Shown: piece by piece, positions 1-7,395 of the stretch | How the letters are laid out: each line of letters begins with the position of its first letter | How positions within the stretch are numbered: position 1 is the first letter of the stretch | Assembly (NCBI GenBank): GCA_033064195.1 | Contig: JARBJD010000595.1 | Location: forward strand, 1 to 30,565 | DNA from: Blattamonas nauphoetae | Lineage: Eukaryota > Preaxostyla > Oxymonadida | Length of the DNA stretch: 30,565 nucleotides | Direction of reading: 5' to 3' | Position numbers and translations under genes: made by a program | Notes under the pieces: model-generated | Told to the model about the DNA's origin: nothing | Seen by the model: the letters and a program-made list of their open reading frames with translations, nothing else | The model's database searches: none

Positions 1-1838
1 GTGATTAGGATAGTACTCAACTTTTGGTTCTCCATTGCTGTATCGTAATACCCACCAAGTTGTTGCGGTTGTTGCTAAAATTGGTGCTGGAGGATGCGTA
101 AATTTTGTCATAAAACCATCGCTTCTATCAATTTGCTGACTTGGATCAAGAACATTATAGTATGTGTCAATCAAGCCCTGATATATTGGCTGAGATCTCA
201 AAGTGACTGGAACATTCTGACCTCTGGAACTGATGGAATCATTACAGTTTGTTGGACATCCACTTCGTTGAGTTGAAAAGCATAACAGGAAGTCAGAATT
301 GTCATGAATCGGACGTACTCTAGTCATTGTTTCCCCAGGATAATTCTGATCACCAGTGAGTTTCTCTTCAATGAGAATCTGTAAGTGATCGCTCCAAATC
401 ATCTGGAACAGTAAGGTATGAATCAAGGTTGAGAGTTGATAATGCAAACTGATAGAAGCGAGCTCCAATAGTTGTTGTCGGTTGTTCTGGATAGTATTTG
501 TTGAGGAGATTCACTTGGATATTCTTCTGCATTGGATTGTGGAAACATGTGACTTCATTCTCATAGTGACGGAAGAAGCATGATATCCTTGGCATAGAAC
601 AAACGAGAACCATTTGCTGAGTACAATCAATTCCTGTTGCCGTTGGTGTCTTCTGAAATGGATAGAATGAGATCTTTTCAGCTGGTATTGTTCGGGACGA
701 TCCTGATACATTTTCTTCAGATTCTCTTTCGCAATTTCTTTCATTTTGTATCCAGCACTCATGCAATACACATCATCAATACGATAATCCATAATGTTGA
801 GAGAAATGTATTGTTCATCAGGGAAGGTTCCGAGGTAATACCAGTCGGATGTGTATATACACAATCTTGTTTTACTGCCATGATCTTAAATGATTGACCG
901 ATTTGAACGAAGTTCTTTGTACATGGGGGGGACGAGATATGGAAGGAAGGTTGGACGATCACGATTACAATAAACAAGTGAATCTCGGATGGGAGGTAAC
1001 TTTGATGTATATTCACTGATCAAGAACGAGAGTGTATTTTTCAATGTCAGTTCAGGATTCACAGGACAACACACGAATGCATCTTCATTTATGTGAACAC
1101 TCAATTTCAGATCTCCAAAGAGACACCGAGGATAGTCAGTCATGCCTGAGAATATGAGAAGATCTTCAAGATTAATCGACACACGAATTGGCACATCAAT
1201 AGTGTCTTGAAACACTCCTGTTCCGGATGTTGTAGTGAAGTCTGATAATGGAATATACACACCAGCAACCGATTCGTCATGATTCCAAGCATTCTGCCAA
1301 GGTGTGTGACAATGCTTTCGATTCTCCAATTGACTCTTCGGTTTGATCATATTGTAGATGTGAGACTCCATTGATACGTCATTGGTTGTTGTGCAGATAA
1401 TTCTCTGATTGTTGTGAAGAACAGTAAGGTCACGAAAGATTGATGCCGAATGCTTGAGTCCAACGAAGATGAAGATTCTCTCATTCATGTACGAACCAAT
1501 TTTTCCAGCAGTTTGTTTCCAGTTGTTGACTTTCAATGTAGCTGTCATTGTGAACGTTATGAATGAATCATCGATTTGACAAATGTCCTGATTACCAGTC
1601 AATGGAATGATTATCTCTTGTCCCTTATAGAAGCGTGAATTCTCTGATGGTTTCAATTCTTGAATAGAAGTACTGTGAGCTCCATCATTCAGAAGGTAAT
1701 TTATGTGATGCTCAGACATTAGTTGCTGTTGAATTTGACCAATGTCATCTCTTGTGTACTTGATAGATCCAGTTGTATTTCCAGTCAATGATGATGCTCC
1801 AGTTCTTTGTTTGTCAGATGTGTTCTATGCGAGTTCAT
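1..1838 (-). pseudogene. Polinton major capsid protein, broken copy (element 1)
   Basis: Several stretches of this region encode protein closely similar to the whole 619-residue capsid protein of element 2, in the same order and on the same strand. The copy is broken, with about four breaks, and its 3' end is cut by the window edge. The start is placed at 1838 because the leader there (a T-run, then GATAAAATG) matches that of the intact homologue. Its place beside two small capsid-associated genes is the same in both elements. It is a fossil of the shell protein gene; the amount of decay suggests a modest age. Confidence 0.85.
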
Positions 1839-1856
1839 TTTATCAAAATAAAAATC
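1836..1856 (-). promoter_or_regulatory. late-like promoter/leader of capsid gene
   Basis: On the gene strand it reads GATTTTTATTTT-GATAAAATG, with the T-rich block running into the start codon. It matches the leader of the intact capsid gene at 27,967-27,990. Confidence 0.55.
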
Positions 1857-2178
1857 AATATTGATTTCTTTTTTTTCTTTTCTTTCTTTTCTTTCTTCTT
1901 CTTGCTTTCGGCTTCAGCTTTTCTTCTAGCTTCAGTATTTCGCCTCTGAGCTTGTTCGCAACTGCTGTGTTTCCTTCATTCATTGCTTGCTCATATTGGG
2001 CCATCTTTTCTGCGTGGATTTGTTGATCCGACTTCACATCTGGAATCATTTCAACACCTGTCTGTGCAACCTTCGAAATCAGTGGTCCAACGAAGGGAAT
2101 GAGATTCAGAAACGGAGCTCCAACTCTGAGTATGTTTTTACCAACTGCTGCTAATTTTGATAACCAACCTGGTGCCAT
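1855..2178 (-). CDS. small basic capsid-associated protein, 107 aa
   Basis: Unrecognised by name. Residues 1-50 hold an amphipathic and hydrophobic stretch (LSKLAAVGKNILRVGAPFLN, then LIPFVGPLISKVA). Residues 55-90 look helical, and the tail is very basic (RRRKKRKKRKKR). An N-terminal amphipathic segment with a basic tail is what a membrane-lytic or DNA-binding core protein of an icosahedral DNA virus would show, like adenovirus pVI or core proteins; this is analogy, not homology that I can demonstrate. It lies just upstream of the capsid gene, with its own T-rich leader. A homologue sits in the same place in element 2 (about 28,030-28,343). Confidence 0.7.
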   Translation of the reverse strand: MAPGWLSKLAAVGKNILRVGAPFLNLIPFVGPLISKVAQTGVEMIPDVKSDQQIHAEKMAQYEQAMNEGNTAVANKLRGEILKLEEKLKPKARRRKKRKKRKKRNQY

Positions 2179-2197
2179 TTATGTAACAATAAAAAAC
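2176..2197 (-). promoter_or_regulatory. late-like promoter/leader of the 107-aa gene
   Basis: The gene strand reads GTTTTTTATTGTTAC-ATAAATG, with the TAAATG overlap on the start codon. Confidence 0.5.
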
Positions 2198-2221
2198 TAG
2201 AACACAAACAAATTATACTCC

Positions 2222-2527
2222 TTTGAATTGAATTTTAGAATTTGACGATTGAGGAATGTCATCGTTTGAATACCGTGCATTTCGCGGAGGTTCATAATCT
2301 ATCATCTGTTGTTGTTGTTGTGCTCGATTGATTGCTTTGTTCTGTTGGTATACATCCATCATTCCGCCTAAGCCACTGAGTATTCCTCCTGCTGTTTGTC
2401 CAAACTTGTTGTTTGTCTGTGAGAGCAGTCCACCTCCAACCTGAAGCAGTGATGGAGCTAGAGGTTTGATGAATTGAAAGAACTGTTTGCCAATATTTTT
2501 GAGTTTGTTGAAACTTCATGGTGCCAT
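2222..2527 (-). pseudogene. small hydrophobic capsid-associated protein, broken copy
   Basis: Corresponds to the intact 102-residue gene at 28,381-28,689 in element 2: same position between the 107-residue and 196-residue genes, same late-like leader, and clear DNA similarity throughout. This copy looks broken (about one or two breaks). The intact homologue has a hydrophobic, glycine-rich N-terminal half and a Gln-rich middle. Confidence 0.7.
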
Positions 2528-2547
2528 TTATGTAAAAATAAAAAAAT
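2525..2547 (-). promoter_or_regulatory. late-like promoter/leader
   Basis: The gene strand has a run of seven Ts, ATTTTTA, then CATAAATG; nearly the same as the leader at 28,687-28,710. Confidence 0.5.
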
Positions 2548-2564
2548 ACAATTCATTAATTTTT

Positions 2565-3155
2565 CTAACGAGGAATTGCCTTTGTCAATGAAATTCCATA
2601 ATTGAGAATAGTGTTGTATGCTTCATTGAAGGCAATGCTCATGTCTTTTCCACCAACAAGGATCTTGAAAATGGTTCGAAAGATTGGTAGTTTATTCAGA
2701 CATAGGCACTTGTCAGATAAATCATCCAATTCGATCACCACATCATTGATTCCTGTGAGTGTCGCAATCAGTGCACATAAATCACTTTGGTTTGTACTCA
2801 GTTTCTTTGATGGTTCAATGAGATTATTCAGTAGTTTCTTTTCACAAGCGAATGCATTTTTGTACACAAGCAACAATTGATCTTTGAATGCTGAAATGTT
2901 AGAAGTGTACTCTCTCAGTGGAATTGAACGACTTTGGATTGGTGCTGATGGATAGATCTCTAATGGTGGTGGATCATATGTACCTGTAACATTATCGAGT
3001 TCGACATTAGCGCTTTGTTCATTGCGATCTTCGAGCTTTGATCTTCCAGAAGTTGATCCTTTATTATCGATGATGACATTGTTGGTGATTGACGTTGGAA
3101 CTGAAGAAGAACTTGTGTGTTTCGTAAATTGACAACTTAGAATTGGCTGCTTCAC
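2565..3155 (-). CDS. unknown Polinton protein, about 196 aa
   Basis: Not a family I recognise. The N-terminal 70 residues are Ser/Thr/Asn-rich, look disordered, and differ most from the element 2 homologue (28,761-29,387). The C-terminal 120 residues are almost identical between the copies and look helical (ISAFKDQLLLVYKNAF, then several Leu-rich segments). This C-terminal constraint beside a free linker suits a structural or scaffold protein. It lies between the small capsid-associated genes and the 317-residue gene and has a late-like leader. The start is placed to match the homologue and is uncertain. Confidence 0.7.
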   Translation of the reverse strand: MKQPILSCQFTKHTSSSSVPTSITNNVIIDNKGSTSGRSKLEDRNEQSANVELDNVTGTYDPPPLEIYPSAPIQSRSIPLREYTSNISAFKDQLLLVYKNAFACEKKLLNNLIEPSKKLSTNQSDLCALIATLTGINDVVIELDDLSDKCLCLNKLPIFRTIFKILVGGKDMSIAFNEAYNTILNYGISLTKAIPR

Positions 3156-3157
3156 TT

Positions 3158-3180
3158 TCTATAAAAATAAAAAATATATA
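3158..3180 (-). promoter_or_regulatory. late-like promoter/leader of the 196-aa gene
   Basis: The gene strand has TATATTTTTTATTTTTATAG just before the start. It is the same as the leader of the homologue at 29,388-29,417, within a base or two. Confidence 0.55.
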
Positions 3181-3189
3181 TTTATGTTT

Positions 3190-4143
3190 TTAATCACTCA
3201 TATCTTTCTCCAAGTGTGCGAATCGAGTATATTCAGGCATATGTCCTGTTTGGTATCTTCCGATATCTCCCGTTCTTGTTCTGTACGCTGTAGTTGTCTG
3301 TTCGTTTACAAATGTTGAGATGTTTGCTGAATAACGACCAAGGAAAGTTTGCAAATCTTCTGTTTTTGTTATGATTTCGAGAAACTGTGGATGAATCTGT
3401 TCCTTAAACGCTTTTCTTGCTTTCGTTCTCTGATGATCTGGATTTGAACTGATGAAACCTTCAACATAATCTTCAAGCCACTGATCCCACATCTTTGATG
3501 CAATCTTGGATTGAATGGAATTGAAAACCATATTGTCCAACACTCCTTTCCCAGGATCGGCTGGAATCTCTCGACTGGCTCGATACAGCTTCAATACATT
3601 GGTCATGAAATCACCAACAGCTTTCTTCATTATTGCATATGGTTGTTGTGATCGTTGTGCTTGCATTTCTTGGTAGTTCACTTCACGATAGTTTCCAGGC
3701 AATTCGTATGTTCCAGTTTTGAGGAAATTGTTGTGTGCCGCTTTGATCCTTCTTCCATGATCTTGACGAAATGATGAATATGGTGTTTGTCTTCGCATAT
3801 CTGGTGTTGGATTCATTGAATAGTAAGTCTCGACGACAGGTCGACTGTTGTATGATGCAAGCATGAATCCATTCGCTGCAACCAGATCTCCATTGTCTTT
3901 GTCGTATACCATCACATCAGGAACTTTTCCATGTTTTTCCATTCTCACTTCCCAATTTTGTCCAGTCCTTTCAATGTATTCTAATGCTGATGGAACACTA
4001 CTGAGTGCAGAATTGAATTTGGTGCGAATGTCATCGTCAGCATAGATTCTTTTCATTGCATCCATTGTCCCCTGATCATATCTCATTTTCGGTTTCTTCG
4101 CCGGTGCTTTTCTTTTGACGGGAATGTATTGTATCTTCGACAT
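3190..4143 (-). CDS. 317-aa structural protein, minor-capsid candidate
   Basis: The start is chosen at 4143 (MSKIQYIPVKRK) because the element 2 homologue starts there (MSQKIVYVQPQRK) and the late-like leader lies directly upstream; the open frame extends further but without similarity. Residues 1-25 are Lys/Arg-rich, and a conserved stretch follows (RIYADDDI). The middle holds DVMVYD and YYxMNPTPDMRRQ, and the C-terminal half is helical with conserved Trp (MWDQWL). I cannot assign a named family. A minor capsid, vertex or core protein is suggested only by position in the capsid block and by strong conservation in both elements. It is divergent from the ATPase across a 59-bp gap. Confidence 0.75.
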   Translation of the reverse strand: MSKIQYIPVKRKAPAKKPKMRYDQGTMDAMKRIYADDDIRTKFNSALSSVPSALEYIERTGQNWEVRMEKHGKVPDVMVYDKDNGDLVAANGFMLASYNSRPVVETYYSMNPTPDMRRQTPYSSFRQDHGRRIKAAHNNFLKTGTYELPGNYREVNYQEMQAQRSQQPYAIMKKAVGDFMTNVLKLYRASREIPADPGKGVLDNMVFNSIQSKIASKMWDQWLEDYVEGFISSNPDHQRTKARKAFKEQIHPQFLEIITKTEDLQTFLGRYSANISTFVNEQTTTAYRTRTGDIGRYQTGHMPEYTRFAHLEKDMSD

Positions 4144-4202
4144 TGTGTTTTCATACAAAATAAAAAATCCAAAACTATATTTTAATTTGAGAGAAATCAT
4201 AA
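4144..4202. promoter_or_regulatory. divergent promoter between the 317-aa and ATPase genes
   Basis: The 59-bp gap serves two divergent genes. On the minus strand it has TTTTTTATTTTG-TATG before the 317-residue gene. On the plus strand it has TATATTTTAATTTGAGAG and then CATAAATG at the ATPase start. The same arrangement recurs at 30,394-30,454. Confidence 0.5.
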
Positions 4203-5114
4203 ATGAAAAGAACAAATTCCATTCTAAGGGCATCGCCCGTATCTTCAACAACAAAACCATTGGTTTCGCGGAGGGTGGAACCCTCTTCCCTTACAGCATA
4301 CGTGAATGCAAAATTAAGTGAAGCTTCAAGTAGGAATGTTTCTCATGAAGTTCAATCACAGATTCATCCCGACTTAAATTTCAATCGCAACAGTGTCAAT
4401 GTCCTAGTTGGAAATAGAGGAAGTGGAAAAACATTCAATGCTCTTCGAGAAGTTGCCAAGCTCCAAAATGTTCAAGTTCGGAATGAACTATTCCACTTGT
4501 TTGTCTTCGTCACTGATAAGAATATTGATCCAACCTTCGACAATTTCAAACCAATATTGTCAGTTCCATACGTGAAAGTGAAATATGATGAAGCACTCCC
4601 ATTTTTATTGGAATTGTCACAATCAAAAGCTGCTTATGAAGAGATCATAGACAATCAATGGCAGAACAGAATCACAGATGAATGCAGAGAGAATCTCTTT
4701 GACTCACTTTACATTGATGATTTCTCAGTGAAGAATCTTCAAACAATTATCCTTCTTGATGACTGTCGTCGAATCCTAGGTGAACGAAGAGCATCCAAAA
4801 ATAGAATGACAATGATGGACTTGTTACTGGAGAATCGACAACCAAAGTTCACATTCTTTCTGACGATGCATGAGCTCTTCAGTTTGTCAGCGGACATGAA
4901 GTCAAACATTGATTCAATGTGGATTTTTGGAGGTTTCAACAAAGAACGAATCAGTCGTGTCTATCCTCAGTTGAACTCACCAATTGACATTCGGCAATTC
5001 TGGAATGTCTATCAACGGAAACAAAAATGTGAAGCAATCATTCTTCGATACAACACAGATGGAGTTGCATTGACAGAGATCAACAAAGAAGGTTTAAACC
5101 GAACTGTCCGTTAA
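4203..5114 (+). CDS. genome-packaging ATPase (A32-like, FtsK/HerA)
   Basis: Walker A GNRGSGKT is at residues 70-77. A hydrophobic strand ending in two acids (TIILLDD) near residues 182-188 serves as Walker B, and a Thr-containing strand (FFLTMHEL) follows, as in sensor regions of A32-type packaging ATPases. Such enzymes power genome entry into the procapsid. The length of 303 residues is usual for the family. It is the main plus-strand gene of the element, divergent from the 317-residue gene and overlapping the 3' end of the 119-residue gene by 21 bp. Residues 8-31 come from a 69-bp segment not seen in the element 2 copy (see 4225-4293). Confidence 0.9.
   Translation: MKRTNSILRASPVSSTTKPLVSRRVEPSSLTAYVNAKLSEASSRNVSHEVQSQIHPDLNFNRNSVNVLVGNRGSGKTFNALREVAKLQNVQVRNELFHLFVFVTDKNIDPTFDNFKPILSVPYVKVKYDEALPFLLELSQSKAAYEEIIDNQWQNRITDECRENLFDSLYIDDFSVKNLQTIILLDDCRRILGERRASKNRMTMMDLLLENRQPKFTFFLTMHELFSLSADMKSNIDSMWIFGGFNKERISRVYPQLNSPIDIRQFWNVYQRKQKCEAIILRYNTDGVALTEINKEGLNRTVR
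4225..4293. repeat. 69-bp hairpin-rich extra segment in the ATPase 5' end
   Basis: Compared with element 2 (30,455-30,495), element 1 has about 70 extra bases here. They are bounded by TAAGGG (4225-4230) and its inverse CCCTTA (4288-4293). Inside are two GC hairpins: GGGC-ATC-GCCC at 4228-4238 and GAGGGT-GGA-ACCCTC at 4271-4285. The exact edges are uncertain because the flanking sequence has diverged. Confidence 0.5.
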
Positions 5115-5453
5115 TTCTTGAAGAAGGTTGTTGATGGTCTCGTCAAGACTTCGAAGCCTCATACTGAGAGTATCTGTCAGTGTTCGAATTGATTCTTCGA
5201 TGTCTGACAATCTTTGATCAATCGAAAGTGAGTTGGGGTCATTGGTATTCTCATTGCTTGCTTTTCTCAGTGCTATCTCACCTCTTATTTTTGTGATTCT
5301 GTATCCATCAATTCTGATTAACCTATTCAGTTTCTGAGTTGTGTATTTATTCAGTTCTTCTCTGTTCTTTTCCAAATGTCTCTGAAAGTCATAGATGTTT
5401 TCAAAACATTTCTGTTCAGGATCAAACGGTTCTAAAATTTTCAGTGATGACAT
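5094..5453 (-). CDS. 119-aa coiled-coil protein
   Basis: Not a recognised family. Residues 20-60 are charged and probably helical (NREELNKY, TTQKLNRLI). Residues 75-115 form a clear heptad-like coiled coil (IDQRLSDIEESIRTLTDTLS, then MRLRSLDETINNLLQEL). It could be a trimerising fibre-base, scaffold or regulatory protein; nothing settles which. Its last 21 bp overlap the convergent ATPase gene, and it lies 35 bp beyond the 3' end of the integrase gene. The leader is late-like (ATATTTTTATTTC before TTGAAATG, 5451-5475). Confidence 0.7.
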   Translation of the reverse strand: MSSLKILEPFDPEQKCFENIYDFQRHLEKNREELNKYTTQKLNRLIRIDGYRITKIRGEIALRKASNENTNDPNSLSIDQRLSDIEESIRTLTDTLSMRLRSLDETINNLLQELTDSSV

Positions 5454-5475
5454 TTCAATGAAATAAAAATATCTG
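5451..5475 (-). promoter_or_regulatory. late-like promoter/leader of the 119-aa gene
   Basis: The gene strand reads ATATTTTTATTTCATTGAA-ATG. Confidence 0.45.
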
Positions 5476-5488
5476 AAACAGTTTTGTT

Positions 5489-7132
5489 TTAAACTAAATT
5501 GAATTCACCAATGAACTCTGGAGTTAAATTGTCAATTGAGTCTGCATGGAACTTCGTGTGTTGGATTGGAACGTACACTATTTTTGGTAGACATGTGAGA
5601 CCATTCAGAAGTTTTGCCACCACATTTCCGTGTTTGTACTCAATGAATTGTCCAACAAATTGAAACTGTCTTCGCTTCTTCTGAAACTTGGCAACAGTTT
5701 TGTTCAAGTCAAGGTGGATCAACAGAATGTTTCCTGGTTTGTATCGCCAAAGCAGTTGTGTAGTCTGTTGTCGTTGGATGTTCTTCAATTGCTCTTCACA
5801 ACTGGAGATGTACAGTGCTTCGATTTCACGATTGTTTTGTGCTTGCTGTGGAGTGAACTTGTTCCAGTACGCTCGATGAGGAGTCATGTTGTAGTATTCC
5901 ACCATCTGATTCATCAATGAATGATTTGTCATTTGTGTTGTATTGTCTTGGAATCCATCTCTGATTGTTCTGATCACTCGATCGACAATTCGATTGTGAT
6001 TTGTGAATGGTGAGCTTGTGAAATATGTACTGACCTTTTGTTTCTTGAAATACGTTGATGCTTCTCCACTTGTCCATGCTGCTTCTCCATCACCACGAAT
6101 GTTGTTGACATGAACTCCACGGTGATTAATCAGATCATTCATTGCAGTCTTGACTTTGTTCCATGATTTATCCAGTACAGGAATCACAACAAGGTATTTG
6201 GTGTTGATGTTGATGGCAAATAGATAAATCTGAAGTACTGTTTTCGACGTTGGTGATTGGATAAATACAAGATCAATTTCCCAGGATCCGAACTTGGGAG
6301 AGAAGTACGGTCTGTTACATTTCTTAGGAACCTTTTTGTCTGATGTCTGATGTGGATCTCCAGTGATTTCTTTGGACATGAATTGCATCTTTGATCGAAA
6401 CGGATATTGTATTTTGGTTTCAACTTTTGGAATCGTTGGTTGATCAATCATCATTGCGTCACCTCCTTTTTCTCTCTGAATTTTCCTCGGATGTGCAGAA
6501 TCCCATCTGTGAGTATATTCATCGTACCAGTCCTGAAATGATCGTCCACCAAATGGGATTTGTTTTGTGTGAGTCAGTATGAAGTTAAGATAGTCGTTCG
6601 CAATAGTTCTGTTAATCGAGGCTCGAACAAAGGTGTCTCGGTTCATTTTATTGGCCTCCAGAATGTGTGCAGTTATGAATTGTTCCATTTGCTTTTGATT
6701 GTTCAGGATGGAGTTCTCAGCTTTGATCTGTTCATCTTCGGAATCATTTCTCTGTTGATGATCAAACAATCCTTTCATTTGTTCCAACTTATTGAGTACT
6801 TGTTGTGTCGTCGGTTCGTAGTATCGAATCTCAAATGGAGTTGTTTTGTATGACATTGGTGTACTGATAATAATATCATCATCTTCCTCCTCTTCGAATT
6901 TCCTCTCCTTACTTGGAAATTCATATTCTGAACCTATCGATTTTAAGTTTCTCTTCAGTCCAGGAATGATTGGATATTCAGGTGAATCAATCGAGATTGG
7001 TTTTGGGATTTGAGTTGATATTGCAATGGGGATTCGTGTTGGTGTTGGACTCACTTTACGGTGATATAGTTGATATAGGTAGTATGCTACTTCAGCTGTT
7101 CGATCTTGAAGACGTGTTCCAATGAATTTCAT
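5489..7132 (-). CDS. Polinton integrase (rve family)
   Basis: Inserts the linear element into host DNA. The core lies at about residues 275-395: GSWEIDLVFI gives the first acidic residue (about 286), IRGDGEAAW the second (about 346), and an acidic residue follows after 35 positions in the NRIVDR helix, fitting DD35-type retroviral-like spacing. Residues 1-200 are a long, partly acidic N-terminal region. The C-terminal 90 residues (WRYKPGNILLIHLDLNKT onward) look like an SH3-like DNA-binding domain. There is no reverse transcriptase nearby, so this is a Polinton rather than retroviral integrase. Coding-like sequence and a late-like leader continue upstream to about 7,372, so the first Met used here may not be the natural start. 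Confidence 0.9.
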   Translation of the reverse strand: MKFIGTRLQDRTAEVAYYLYQLYHRKVSPTPTRIPIAISTQIPKPISIDSPEYPIIPGLKRNLKSIGSEYEFPSKERKFEEEEDDDIIISTPMSYKTTPFEIRYYEPTTQQVLNKLEQMKGLFDHQQRNDSEDEQIKAENSILNNQKQMEQFITAHILEANKMNRDTFVRASINRTIANDYLNFILTHTKQIPFGGRSFQDWYDEYTHRWDSAHPRKIQREKGGDAMMIDQPTIPKVETKIQYPFRSKMQFMSKEITGDPHQTSDKKVPKKCNRPYFSPKFGSWEIDLVFIQSPTSKTVLQIYLFAININTKYLVVIPVLDKSWNKVKTAMNDLINHRGVHVNNIRGDGEAAWTSGEASTYFKKQKVSTYFTSSPFTNHNRIVDRVIRTIRDGFQDNTTQMTNHSLMNQMVEYYNMTPHRAYWNKFTPQQAQNNREIEALYISSCEEQLKNIQRQQTTQLLWRYKPGNILLIHLDLNKTVAKFQKKRRQFQFVGQFIEYKHGNVVAKLLNGLTCLPKIVYVPIQHTKFHADSIDNLTPEFIGEFNLV

Positions 7133-7369
7133 GACAAACTGTTGTACTACACTTCTTCCATCAGACTTTGATAAATCAGGAGGTAATCCACCATTGAACC
7201 AATCCTCGAAATATGTTTCATCATTTCCATCAAATGGTCCATTAGAATCAGCGCCATGATAGACAGGAAGAATCTCGTTTGGTTCTGTTCTGATGTTAAA
7301 GATTGAGTTTTTAGAGTGTTGGGTGCACCGTAGTTATCTCCTTACGAGAGCATTGATTTCTTGTAGATC

Positions 7370-7390
7370 CATTTATACAAAAATAAAGTT
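7370..7390 (-). promoter_or_regulatory. late-like promoter/leader upstream of integrase
   Basis: The gene strand reads AACTTTATTTTTGTATAA-ATG. It sits about 240 bp upstream of the first long-frame Met of the integrase. Confidence 0.5.
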
Positions 7391-7395
7391 TGTGA

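Noticed and set aside
4144-4260. Longer start for the 317-residue protein
   Set aside because: The extra N-terminal codons read through the late-like leader and have no match in the element 2 homologue.
5489-7132. Retrotransposon or retroviral origin for the integrase
   Set aside because: No reverse transcriptase, gag or LTR is visible; the neighbours are PolB, ATPase and capsid genes, as in Polintons.
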